Position numbers and translations under genes: made by a program. A DNA stretch of 8,206 bases from Alkanindiges sp. (lineage in GTDB: Bacteria; Pseudomonadota; Gammaproteobacteria; Pseudomonadales; Moraxellaceae). The stretch spans positions 1-8,206 of the forward strand of contig JASLIR010000181.1 in the NCBI GenBank assembly GCA_030152125.1, in the 5' to 3' direction. The notes below the pieces were generated by a model, which saw only the letters and a program-made list of their open reading frames with translations, was not told where the DNA came from and ran no database searches. Positions 1 through 6,465 of the stretch are shown here, in pieces (position 1 is the first letter of the stretch; each line of letters starts with the position of its first letter).

Positions 1-360
1 AATACAGATTTGTGACTGGCGGCTGGACTCGATATTTTCCAGTGGCAGCTCGAAATATTGGGCGTAGTCGCTGGTTTGTCTGGCCTGCAGGTTACGCACC
101 TGCTTGGAGGGCAGGCCAGACCACAGCAGTAACGCAGCGGCACAGGCAAACAGGGCCACCAGGTATTCCTCAATGTCTATACCAATCACCGGTGCAAACA
201 CGTGATGGTGTTTTACACTCATAAAGCCGGTAACCAGCAGCAGCGGGCGCCATAACAGCAGCCAGACAACCCACATGGTGGCGGTGGAGGTATCCGAGAA
301 AAAACGGCGGCGCCAGGGTAGTTGCTGGCGAGCATCGATAATTAAAGATTCAGTAGTCAT
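1..360 (-). CDS. pgaD: PgaD, PNAG synthase accessory membrane protein (partial, C-terminus outside the window)
   Basis: An open frame of 120 codons runs from an ATG at 360 leftward to the window edge without a stop. PgaD is the small inner-membrane partner of the glycosyltransferase PgaC and is needed for poly-beta-1,6-GlcNAc polymerisation, in E. coli under c-di-GMP control. Two hydrophobic segments are visible, at about residues 29-49 and 65-83, joined by a short loop with a His triplet (51-53). A charged/polar tail follows (SKQVRNLQARQTSDYAQYF), which is the PgaD two-TM topology. E. coli PgaD is about 137 residues, so only a short tail should be missing. It starts 16 nt after the pgaC stop, so it belongs to the same operon. 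In-frame ATG (366) and GTG (369) codons lie just upstream; the GTGAT-rich stretch before ATG-360 makes the exact start uncertain. The family call rests on position plus topology. Confidence 0.85.
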   Translation of the reverse strand, partial: MTTESLIIDARQQLPWRRRFFSDTSTATMWVVWLLLWRPLLLVTGFMSVKHHHVFAPVIGIDIEEYLVALFACAAALLLWSGLPSKQVRNLQARQTSDYAQYFELPLENIESSRQSQICI

Positions 361-376
361 GATCATCACTTTTCAT

Positions 377-1645
377 TTATTGATTAGGACGTATTCCACG
401 ATCCGGACTTACCCAGCGTGCCCTTTTACCAGCGTCCCTGAACAGGACTTTGGGAAAGGCCACGATGGTTGAACCGATATTGATCATCCAGTACACCAGT
501 GGATACCAGATCATCCAGTAAAAATTACGACCAAGTTTCGACTCGTATCGACTGTCCATCCATTTGCTCAGGGCAAACTGGATCAGACAGGTGGCACCCA
601 GCAAAATACCTGTCCCATGCGGAATCACTGGCGAGCCGACCAGTGGTAGCGTTTGGGTGGGCAGTATATAGCTGATGAGCCATAAAATCGCCATTATTAA
701 CATTAAATATGACCAAACGAGTGTCAAACACAACTCAAACATCAATGGCCACATATAATTCTGTTTCGGGCGGGTAAATACATTCAGGTTTTTCAGCAGC
801 ACCTGTGCGCCACCCATGGCCCAGCGCAGGCGCTGTTTCCATAAGCCGGACAGGGTTTCCGGCATTAAAATCCATACCAGCGCATTCGGTTCAAAGGTTA
901 CATCCCAGCCAGCACGCTGCAGTTTCCAGGTAATGTCGATATCTTCGGTCAGCATGTCGGCTGACCAGTAACCTACATCATGCACCGCGCTTTTGCGAAA
1001 GGCGGTAATTACCCCGGACACGGTAAACAGACGGCCAAATACCCGCTGCGCCCGCTTGATCATGCCCACAATGGAAGAAAACTCGCCCACCTGAATACGC
1101 CCCAGCAGGGTAGAGCGGTTGCGGATGCGGGGATTACCCGTAACCGCCGCCACATCCGGGTTTTCCACAAAGTGGCGTACCATCCAGTGTGCGGCATGCG
1201 GGTCCAGCAGGGCATCACCATCAATACCAATCAGGAACTCCGACTTGGCCAGCAGGCTACCGGCCTGTAGTGCCATGGCCTTACCCTGGTTTTGTGCCAG
1301 ATGCACCACTTTCAGTTTCGGATATTTAGCCGCAAGGCGGTCCAGTACTTCACCGGTGTTGTCCTTGCTGCCATCGTTAATGGCAATGACTTCAAAATCC
1401 GGGTAATCCAGCGCCAGCGCATGGGTAATGGTTTCTTCCGCGTTATCACCTTCATTATAACACGGCACCAGCACACTCACCGAGGGAGCAGGGCTGAGCT
1501 GTGGCGGCTGCTTATAGGGCGGGTCCTGCCGTTCGCGCCAGTAAAAAATCAGTGCGCCCATCATCCATAAATAAGACATGAACAGCGGGTAATAAAACAC
1601 GAAGCCCAGTAAAAAGTGCCAGAGTTTTTCAAGTGAAAGTAGCAT
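377..1645 (-). CDS. pgaC: PgaC, poly-beta-1,6-N-acetylglucosamine synthase (family 2 glycosyltransferase)
   Basis: A 422-residue processive inner-membrane glycosyltransferase that polymerises UDP-GlcNAc into PNAG. Topology: an N-terminal TM segment at about 10-36, a cytoplasmic GT2 domain at about 54-280, then several TM segments at about 303-330, 345-360 and 375-398. All GT2 signatures are intact: VLVPCYNEG (58-66), Asp91 in NDGSKDN, the DGD motif with Asp142/Asp144, TED with Asp235, and QRLRW (271-275). The spacing of Asp91, Asp142, Asp235 and Gln271 matches the catalytic residues of E. coli PgaC with a constant offset, as far as I recall that numbering. The ATG at 1645 lies 76 nt after the pgaB stop. 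Its ribosome site is weak (CAGGT about 10 nt upstream). That gap contains two near-identical ATGCCAAA blocks. The gene is cotranscribed with pgaB and pgaD by arrangement. It looks fully functional. Confidence 0.96.
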   Translation of the reverse strand: MLLSLEKLWHFLLGFVFYYPLFMSYLWMMGALIFYWRERQDPPYKQPPQLSPAPSVSVLVPCYNEGDNAEETITHALALDYPDFEVIAINDGSKDNTGEVLDRLAAKYPKLKVVHLAQNQGKAMALQAGSLLAKSEFLIGIDGDALLDPHAAHWMVRHFVENPDVAAVTGNPRIRNRSTLLGRIQVGEFSSIVGMIKRAQRVFGRLFTVSGVITAFRKSAVHDVGYWSADMLTEDIDITWKLQRAGWDVTFEPNALVWILMPETLSGLWKQRLRWAMGGAQVLLKNLNVFTRPKQNYMWPLMFELCLTLVWSYLMLIMAILWLISYILPTQTLPLVGSPVIPHGTGILLGATCLIQFALSKWMDSRYESKLGRNFYWMIWYPLVYWMINIGSTIVAFPKVLFRDAGKRARWVSPDRGIRPNQ

Positions 1646-1721
1646 GATGGTTTATACCTGCTGGCAACGGGAGTGACGCATAACTGGCTTTGGCATAATA
1701 TTTGGCATGATATTGCACATC

Positions 1722-3827
1722 TCAGGGTACCGGCTTGCTGGATTTACTGTCGAATACGGCGCGTAATACAGCCGGGTCCGGGTGGTCCTGAATCGGGTCA
1801 TCCGGGTAATAGGCAATATGCTTGGCACCCAGCGAATACAGCTTGGCAATGGTATCGGCAATTTCCTGGGACGGGATTTTTTCATTGGTACGCCAGTTGG
1901 TAGCCTGCAATTCAAATACCGTGCGGTTAATACCGTTCGGGTACTGTTTTACCCGGTCTACCAGGTCCTGATAGAACTTGTTCTGGTCGGTGACCTGCTC
2001 CATGTAGGGCATGGCCATAATGGCAGTAAAGTCATATTTCTTTAATGAATCTTCCAGCGATTGCGCATACCAGTTTTCGGCATACGGTGACAGTACCACT
2101 TGTGCATACATATTGCGCGCAGTAAGCAGGTAGGGTTGCTGCTGCTTGACCACATTCACCAGTTCCATGGCAAAGTTGTCCAGGGTGCCGGTTTTCAGCG
2201 CGGTCCATTTCTGCATCAGGCCGTCATCATCACGGATTTTTTGCAGGTCGGTGGGTAGTCCGGCTTTTTTATACTGTTCCAGTGCCTGCGGGCTGGCATC
2301 TTCATAGTCGGACAGGGTGACATCGTCATGGAACAGCAGGCCGTCAAAGGTGGCAGACTTGGACAGATCCTCAAAAATATCCTTAATGGTATTACGTGCC
2401 CGCGCAGAAAACGGCGTGAGGCGGTGATAGCCCATGTTCAGGTGTTTGGAATCCTGCTTTTGCTGGGTAAGCACCAGGTCTTTGGAGGCCTTGTCTTTTT
2501 TAGGCAGCTCCCAGGCCAGTAGCGGCATCCATGCATACACCCGTTTTACCTGGGTGCGGGTCTGGATTTGCCAGGACACGCGGTTAAACAGGTCGGCACG
2601 CATGGGAATGTGACGGTTAGGGAAATACACCATATCCGCCGAGCCATTGGCATCCGGGTCAGAGAAGGCTTGCAGGTACACCGTATTCACACGCATGGCG
2701 ATAATACGGTCCAGCAGGTGGCCCAGGTTTTTTTCCTGTTGTACCGCGTCTGGATCGTAAATATAGTCCAGGTCCACATGCATGATTTTTTGCGCGCGGT
2801 TATTGTCAGTCAGGTTTTGCTCACGTACATAAATTTCATGCTGCAGGTCTTCCGGGCCCATGGTTTTATCAACCAGAATACGGCGCAGGGCATACAGCGG
2901 TGTGCTGGGGTAGTTGGGGCCATCTTCCAGGGTCAGGCTAATTGGCATCCCCAGCTTGTCGGCAATTTTCACTGCTTCCATGTTATAGGCACCATAGGGC
3001 CATATCATCACGCGGGGCGATTTAAAGCCATGTGATCGTAACAGTTCATTATTGCGTTTCAGGTCGTCATAAATGCGGTTGCGGTAGGCACTGTCTTTTT
3101 CGTAGCTGTGGCTTTTTGCAGAATAGAGCCGGGTGGTAACTGCGGGTTCCATATTGCCTTGCGGGTTGGCCAGAATACCATCGTGCAGGGCAAAGCTGTG
3201 GCTACCCAGTTCCACCAGGCCACTGTCCACCATCTCTTTTAATTCTGCCCAGCTGAACATAGTATTGCGTGCTACAGGCTCGCCACCAAAATCGATGTCC
3301 TGATTTTCTTTCGGCGTTAGCCAGCTACCCACCAGCGCCAGTACCGCAGGGGCCTTATAGCGCTTGAGTACCGGAAAGGCGTACTGGTAAAAGGAGCGGT
3401 AGCCATCGTCAAAGCTCAGCAATACGGCTTTTTCCGGCAGTGGCTTTTTGCCGGCACGCGCAGCCAGAATGTCATCCACACTCACAAACTTGTAGCCGTG
3501 GTCATGTAGCCAGGCAATTTGCTGTTCAAAGGTGTCCGGCGATACCGCATATTGCGGAATCAGCGCCTGTTCCGTATTAATAATCTCGTGGTAACCAATC
3601 ACGGTTAGTTCGGGCAACTGGCTATGGTTGGCCTCTGCTGCACTGGCCACCGTGGTTGCTCCGGTACCTGCGTCACTGGCAGTTACTGTAGGGCTGCCAG
3701 CTACTGCTGTAGTAGCATCCGTTGTGGCAGCAGGGGTTACGGTATCATCGGCGGCACTATCGGCAGCATAGACGGACATATTCAGTACACACGCAGAAAG
3801 TAAACACACAAACAGGCGTTGCATCAT
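1722..3827 (-). CDS. pgaB: PgaB, PNAG N-deacetylase / glycoside hydrolase (periplasmic, possibly lipoprotein)
   Basis: A 701-residue two-domain enzyme that partially de-N-acetylates PNAG in the periplasm before export and can also cleave the polymer. The N-terminal NodB/CE4 domain spans about residues 71-320. It carries SFDDGY with Asp140/Asp141 and LGSHSFALH with His210/His215; the 69- and 5-residue spacings match the metal-binding Asp115, His184 and His189 of E. coli PgaB. A WPYGAY motif (277-282) follows. The C-terminal GH153-type domain spans about 346-690 and has LLFHDD (497-502) and LSDYED (505-510). The N-terminus offers both a short lipobox (LSAC, Cys13) and a type I site after VYA (21). 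Residues about 22-68 form an Ala/Thr/Ser-rich low-complexity linker, which accounts for most of the extra length over E. coli (672). The start has two adjacent ATGs (3827, 3824) and no good Shine-Dalgarno sequence. It is first in the operon here because no pgaA precedes it. Confidence 0.95.
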   Translation of the reverse strand: MMQRLFVCLLSACVLNMSVYAADSAADDTVTPAATTDATTAVAGSPTVTASDAGTGATTVASAAEANHSQLPELTVIGYHEIINTEQALIPQYAVSPDTFEQQIAWLHDHGYKFVSVDDILAARAGKKPLPEKAVLLSFDDGYRSFYQYAFPVLKRYKAPAVLALVGSWLTPKENQDIDFGGEPVARNTMFSWAELKEMVDSGLVELGSHSFALHDGILANPQGNMEPAVTTRLYSAKSHSYEKDSAYRNRIYDDLKRNNELLRSHGFKSPRVMIWPYGAYNMEAVKIADKLGMPISLTLEDGPNYPSTPLYALRRILVDKTMGPEDLQHEIYVREQNLTDNNRAQKIMHVDLDYIYDPDAVQQEKNLGHLLDRIIAMRVNTVYLQAFSDPDANGSADMVYFPNRHIPMRADLFNRVSWQIQTRTQVKRVYAWMPLLAWELPKKDKASKDLVLTQQKQDSKHLNMGYHRLTPFSARARNTIKDIFEDLSKSATFDGLLFHDDVTLSDYEDASPQALEQYKKAGLPTDLQKIRDDDGLMQKWTALKTGTLDNFAMELVNVVKQQQPYLLTARNMYAQVVLSPYAENWYAQSLEDSLKKYDFTAIMAMPYMEQVTDQNKFYQDLVDRVKQYPNGINRTVFELQATNWRTNEKIPSQEIADTIAKLYSLGAKHIAYYPDDPIQDHPDPAVLRAVFDSKSSKPVP

Positions 3828-3908
3828 GGAAACACACTAAAGTTAAAAGCGGAGTTAAAAAAAGGAACACAACAAAAAGGGGTACAAGCTGATGTACACA
3901 GGTCGACA

Positions 3909-3929
3909 GCCCTGAACAGAAGGCAGGGC
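3909..3929 (-). other. Stem-loop in the pgaB 5' leader
   Basis: Six-base perfect arms GCCCTG (3909-3914) and CAGGGC (3924-3929) enclose a 9-nt loop, about 80 nt ahead of the pgaB start. No T-run follows, so a terminator is unlikely. It may shape the leader RNA; no role is demonstrated. Confidence 0.4.
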
Positions 3930-3953
3930 ACTAAACAGGTACTGACATGGCCG

Positions 3954-3967
3954 GTCAGCAGGCTGAC
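3954..3967 (-). other. Perfect short palindrome in the pgaB 5' leader
   Basis: GTCAGC (3954-3959) and GCTGAC (3962-3967) are separated by two bases. It could be a hairpin in the pgaB leader RNA or a protein-binding dyad. It lies between the candidate -10 box at 4033 and pgaB. The function is unknown. Confidence 0.4.
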
Positions 3968-4032
3968 AGGATGATGTATAGGCTGAACACTGGATAAAGG
4001 CATATTGCTGGCTCATCGCTGCTCACTGTTAA

Positions 4033-4038
4033 ATTATA
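4033..4038 (-). promoter_or_regulatory. Candidate -10 box for the pgaBCD transcript
   Basis: On the minus strand this reads TATAAT, a perfect sigma70 -10 hexamer, about 205 nt ahead of the pgaB ATG. No good -35 hexamer sits at 16-18 nt; the spacer region is GC-rich (around CCCGGGG). The promoter would therefore need an activator or is fortuitous. If used, it gives a leader of about 200 nt containing the hairpins at 3909 and 3954. That leader has no GGA triplets, unlike the CsrA-controlled pga leader of E. coli. Confidence 0.35.
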
Positions 4039-4350
4039 CACCTCCATGTACCCCGGGTGACAGTTCAATGTCGTTGCTGGCAAGGCTGGTATGCGCTGGC
4101 CATCACAGCACAGCATCGTGGTACAAGGCTGTTATTGTACCTGTTCTGCATTGGCTGTAGTTTGACCGCCGGACGCTGTATGCCGCGAATGATACTGCTA
4201 ACATTTCCAATAGAAAGATTATTTTTGGAACGTATTGATGGAGTTTGGTAACTTATTTATTGCCAAATATGTCATTGTAAAGTGATCGATATTTGTACGT
4301 TATCTATCCCATCTACCTCCATCCTTCACGTTAAAAGCCCAGCAGGGCGG

Positions 4351-4386
4351 CAAGTGTACTTGTCGCTTTGACGCTTTTGTTACAAT
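4351..4386 (+). promoter_or_regulatory. Candidate promoter with overlapping dyad upstream of the permease gene
   Basis: A -10-like TACAAT (4381-4386) is preceded by TTGTCG (4360-4365) at a short 15-nt spacing. A dyad, CAAGT-GT-ACTTG (4351-4362), overlaps the -35 and could be a repressor site. A second -35-like TTGACG (4368-4373) is too close to this -10. If used, the transcript has a leader of about 280 nt before the permease ATG at 4673. This is inference from motif matching only. Confidence 0.35.
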
Positions 4387-4406
4387 GCGGGCTCCAAAAA
4401 CGGCAC

Positions 4407-4448
4407 AGCGTGGTCAAAACGCTACAAAGCCTTAAGCTTCATTTAAGG
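4407..4448 (+). other. Two consecutive small stem-loops in the permease leader
   Basis: The first stem pairs AGCGT (4407-4411) with ACGCT (4419-4423). The second pairs CCTTAA (4430-4435) with TTAAGG (4443-4448). They come just downstream of the candidate -10 at 4381, so they would be the 5' part of the leader RNA. I could not match this leader to a known riboswitch class. Confidence 0.3.
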
Positions 4449-4672
4449 TTGGCTAATTTAGCATAAAGTTCAAGGAAATAAATTTAAAATTAGTGCTTAA
4501 GGGTGCTGAAAACCTGATATGCAGGCGTATTTGCTCACGGCGTAAGCCCATACCAATGTCTTAGTAAAAAGCCCGGCAGATGCTGTTAAAGTTTAGTAAA
4601 ATTTGAAGATTAACAGGGTGGTTTAAGTTATCGCAGGTAGGCGCTTTTTACACCGCGAATTCTTGAGTAAAC

Positions 4673-5908
4673 ATGACCGATTATAACAACCTGATTGATG
4701 CCAGTGATAACAGCTATCCTGCACCTGTAACCGAAGCGCCTTCCGCTAGTTTATTGCTGGTAATTATAGCCCTTGCACTGGGTGGCTTTGGTATTGGTAC
4801 TACAGAATTTGTGGCGATGGGGCTGATTCAGGAAATTGCTGCCGGGGTAGGTGTGAGCGTACCGCAGGCGGGGCATGCGATTAGTGCCTATGCGCTGGGT
4901 GTGGTGGTTGGTGCGCCGTTAATTGCCGTATTGTCGGCCAAAATGCCGCGTAAAGGCTTGCTGCTATTGCTGATGCTGTTCTTCTCGCTTGGGAATTTTG
5001 CTACTGCTTTTGCGGCGGATTTTCATTCGCTGGTGTTATCGCGTTTTATTGCCGGTTTGCCGCATGGGGCTTATTTTGGCGTAGCGGCGCTGGTGGCCGC
5101 TGCACTGGCCGGGCCGCAACGGCGTGCCAAGGCAGTGTCTTATGTGATGCTGGGTTTAACTGTTGCCACGGTAATTGGGGTGCCATTTGCCACCTGGCTC
5201 GGGCAGCACTGGGGCTGGCGTAGCGGTTTTGAGTTTGCTGCCTTTATTGGTGTGCTGACCATTGCTGCCATTTGGCGGGCCCTGCCAAAAATTGCCGCCC
5301 CGGCCAATGCCAGCATGCGCAGTGAGCTGAGCGGCATCAGGCGCCCGCAAATGTGGCTGACACTGGGCATTGCCGCCATTGGTTTTGGCGGCATGTTTTC
5401 GGTGTATACCTATATTTCGCCTATCCTGACTGACTATACCGGGGTAAATATCCGTTATGTGCCAATAGCTTTGTCGGTATGGGGCTTTGGCATGCTGTGT
5501 GGTGGCCTGATTGGCGGCTGGCTGGCCGACCGTGGCATGAAAAAGGCCATGTACCGCATTATTTTTGCCATCATTATTGCCTTTAGCATTGCACCGTTTA
5601 TGGTAGGCAATATCTATACCGCTGTGCTGGCATTTTTCCTGCTGGGCGCTTCGGCCATGGCTTTGGGGCCGGTACTGCAAACCCGCCTGATGGATGTGGC
5701 CGGGGAGGCACAAACGCTGGCGGCATCGCTTAATCATTCCGCATTCAATATTGCCAATGCACAGGGTGCATGGCTGGGTGGGCTGGTGATTAGTGCAGGG
5801 CTAGGCTGGACCGCACCCATATGGGCGGGTGTGGCGCTGGGTATTGGCGGGCTGGTGATTTTAATGTGGTCGGTTTGGCTGGAGGAGAGGCAGGCCGTTA
5901 AGGGTTAA
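4673..5908 (+). CDS. MFS efflux permease, DHA1 family (AraJ/YdhP-like)
   Basis: A 411-residue, 12-TM inner-membrane proton-coupled exporter. A 25-residue polar cytoplasmic N-terminus precedes TM1 (about 26-50). Family marks include GFGIGTTEFVAMG in TM1 (38-50), a degenerate motif A in the TM2-TM3 loop (GAPLIAVLSAKMPRKG, 80-95), GLPHGAYFG in TM4 (128-136), GVPFATWLGQHWGWR (169-183), and a second motif-A-like loop GGWLADRGMKK (281-291). The pattern GLPHGAYFG followed by the GWR segment is typical of the AraJ/YdhP branch, whose substrates (sugars, drugs, purine-like compounds) are poorly defined, so the substrate is left open. The ATG is fixed by an in-frame stop at 4664-4666; only a weak ribosome site (TTGAG) precedes it. 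It stands alone, divergent from pgaB, and ends before a strong terminator at 5978. The length is normal for the family. Confidence 0.92.
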   Translation: MTDYNNLIDASDNSYPAPVTEAPSASLLLVIIALALGGFGIGTTEFVAMGLIQEIAAGVGVSVPQAGHAISAYALGVVVGAPLIAVLSAKMPRKGLLLLLMLFFSLGNFATAFAADFHSLVLSRFIAGLPHGAYFGVAALVAAALAGPQRRAKAVSYVMLGLTVATVIGVPFATWLGQHWGWRSGFEFAAFIGVLTIAAIWRALPKIAAPANASMRSELSGIRRPQMWLTLGIAAIGFGGMFSVYTYISPILTDYTGVNIRYVPIALSVWGFGMLCGGLIGGWLADRGMKKAMYRIIFAIIIAFSIAPFMVGNIYTAVLAFFLLGASAMALGPVLQTRLMDVAGEAQTLAASLNHSAFNIANAQGAWLGGLVISAGLGWTAPIWAGVALGIGGLVILMWSVWLEERQAVKG

Positions 5909-5923
5909 GCTGTTTGGCTTTGG

Positions 5924-5943
5924 GTAGGGTGGTATTAGCAAAG
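5924..5943 (+). repeat. 20-bp dispersed motif, copy A
   Basis: Reads GTAGGGTGGTATTAGCAAAG. It differs at one base from copy B (6400-6419) and at two bases from copy C (6925-6944). It sits just after the permease stop codon, before the two hairpins. It resembles the half-sites of short palindromic intergenic repeats of Gammaproteobacteria, although no complete inverted partner is evident. Confidence 0.75.
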
Positions 5944-5947
5944 GGGT

Positions 5948-5972
5948 GGTTTGGAGGGAAGTCCTCCAAACC
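5948..5972 (+). other. Perfect 10-bp stem-loop after the permease gene
   Basis: GGTTTGGAGG (5948-5957) and CCTCCAAACC (5963-5972) enclose a GAAGT loop. No T-run follows directly, so alone it is not a classical terminator. It lies only 5 nt before the strong terminator hairpin and probably acts with it or protects the mRNA 3' end. Confidence 0.7.
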
Positions 5973-5977
5973 AACAC

Positions 5978-6009
5978 AAAAATTGCCTCCGCTTGCGGAG
6001 GCAATTTTT
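5978..6009 (+). terminator. Strong bidirectional rho-independent terminator
   Basis: Perfect 15-base arms (5978-5992 and 5995-6009) pair around TT. The core is TTGCCTCCGC/GCGGAGGCAA and the outer part is five A's opposite five T's. Because the arms include A and T runs, it can terminate transcription in both directions. It ends the permease transcript, 70 nt after its stop. Confidence 0.93.
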
Positions 6010-6061
6010 GCGCCTTTGACTTTATAAGCATGACAATATATTTTTTAATAAAATCAAAGGC

Positions 6062-6106
6062 CAAATTTTCGGACGACTATGCAATGTTGCGGCATCCGAA
6101 AATTTG
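6062..6106. repeat. Perfect 12-bp inverted repeat with 21-nt centre
   Basis: The left arm is CAAATTTTCGGA (6062-6073) and the right arm is TCCGAAAATTTG (6095-6106), an exact match. The centre contains its own small palindrome, GCAATGTTGC (6081-6090). No gene ends here on either strand once the terminator at 5978 has been passed. It is therefore more likely a dispersed palindromic element than a terminator. Confidence 0.8.
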
Positions 6107-6230
6107 ATGGGGTTTGGGTGCTTCGCCCTGAGCTGCGAATAAAGCAGCGCAAGACCGTAAAAAGCCTTATTCCTGTATGAGCAATTGGATGGTTTGACTA
6201 TATATGGGAGTAAGCTGGCGCTTTAGCCCA

Positions 6231-6323
6231 GCATTCTATTAATTTACTATTTTATAAATATATAGCACCATAACATGCAGGGATACATGACCGAGATTGG
6301 GCTGGGCCAAGGCCGCAGCCTAC
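6231..6323 (+). repeat. 93-bp direct repeat, copy 1
   Basis: Aligns without gaps to 6949-7041 with five mismatches in 93 bases, exactly 718 bp apart. The first half is AT-rich (ATTAATTTACTATTTTATAA). The second half ends in a GC-rich imperfect hairpin: GGCTG (6300-6304) pairs with CAGCC (6316-6320), and inside it GGCC pairs with GGCC, with one bulged G. The end point GCAGCCTAC is shared and the sequences diverge immediately after it. A short ORF with a ribosome site starts 32 nt downstream. Confidence 0.95.
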
Positions 6324-6354
6324 ACAACTGTTTCACATCCTCGATAGGGGAAAT

Positions 6355-6393
6355 ATGTCTATGTATTTAAAACCGGAAGCAAAAGATAGGTAA
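6355..6393 (+). pseudogene. 12-codon ORF, possible remnant of a truncated gene or tiny peptide
   Basis: The frame ATG (6355) to TAA (6391) encodes MSMYLKPEAKDR. A purine-rich AGGGG (6346-6350) lies 4 nt ahead of the ATG, a credible ribosome site. The stop codon lies inside the left arm of the inverted-repeat element at 6385, as if that element cut off a longer gene. No continuation is recognisable beyond 6460. It may be only a chance ORF. Confidence 0.3.
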
Positions 6394-6459
6394 CTTAAGG
6401 TAGGGTGGCATTAGCAAAGCCTGGCTTTGGGTAATTCATCGTGTGGCAAATTACCTATC
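6385..6459. mobile_element. 75-bp MITE-like inverted-repeat element
   Basis: Terminal arms GATAGGTAACTT (6385-6396) and AATTACCTATC (right arm 6448-6459) are complementary over 12 bases with one mismatch, and the outer nine are perfect. A central palindrome, CAAAGCC-T-GGCTTTG, occupies 6415-6429, and copy B of the 20-bp motif lies inside. No clear target duplication is visible. It could instead be a large structured terminator for the minus-strand gene at 6482, since TTTT follows its right arm in that direction. Confidence 0.45.
6400..6419 (+). repeat. 20-bp dispersed motif, copy B
   Basis: Reads GTAGGGTGGCATTAGCAAAG, one base away from each of copies A and C. It is embedded in the 75-bp inverted-repeat element, overlapping its central palindrome. 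Confidence 0.8.
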
Positions 6460-6465
6460 GAAATG

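Larger units (their letters stand above)
3828..4672. other. 845-bp non-coding divergent intergenic region (pgaB leader and permease leader)
   Basis: No convincing gene is found on either strand. The place where pgaA normally ends, just upstream of pgaB, holds no recognisable PgaA sequence. The pgaB-proximal part (3840-4040) is rich in short hairpins, the middle (about 4190-4320) is AT-rich, and the permease-proximal part has a promoter-like stretch followed by hairpins. The longest open stretch on the plus strand (4057-4251) is Cys/Trp/Arg-rich, lacks a ribosome site and looks random. Confidence 0.7.

Noticed and set aside
1652..1915. 87-codon minus-strand frame overlapping the 3' end of pgaB
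   Set aside because: Arg/Pro/Thr-rich out-of-frame product; the pgaB frame continues to its own TGA at 1722 with a normal C-terminus, so it is not a frameshifted extension.
2568..3035. 155-codon open frame on the plus strand opposite pgaB
   Set aside because: It lies wholly inside pgaB, whose frame carries catalytic motifs; the protein shows no domain signs.
4057..4251. 64-codon plus-strand frame in the pgaB-permease gap
   Set aside because: No ribosome site, random-looking Cys/Trp/Arg-rich product, and it overlaps the pgaB promoter region.
4390..4672. Known riboswitch (Mn, c-di-GMP or similar) ahead of the permease
   Set aside because: None of the conserved core sequences I know could be found; only generic small hairpins are visible.
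5156..5737. 193-codon open frame on the minus strand inside the permease gene
   Set aside because: It is the antisense shadow of a GC-rich membrane protein gene: His/Gln/Asn-rich composition, no ribosome site, and the plus frame has clear MFS motifs.
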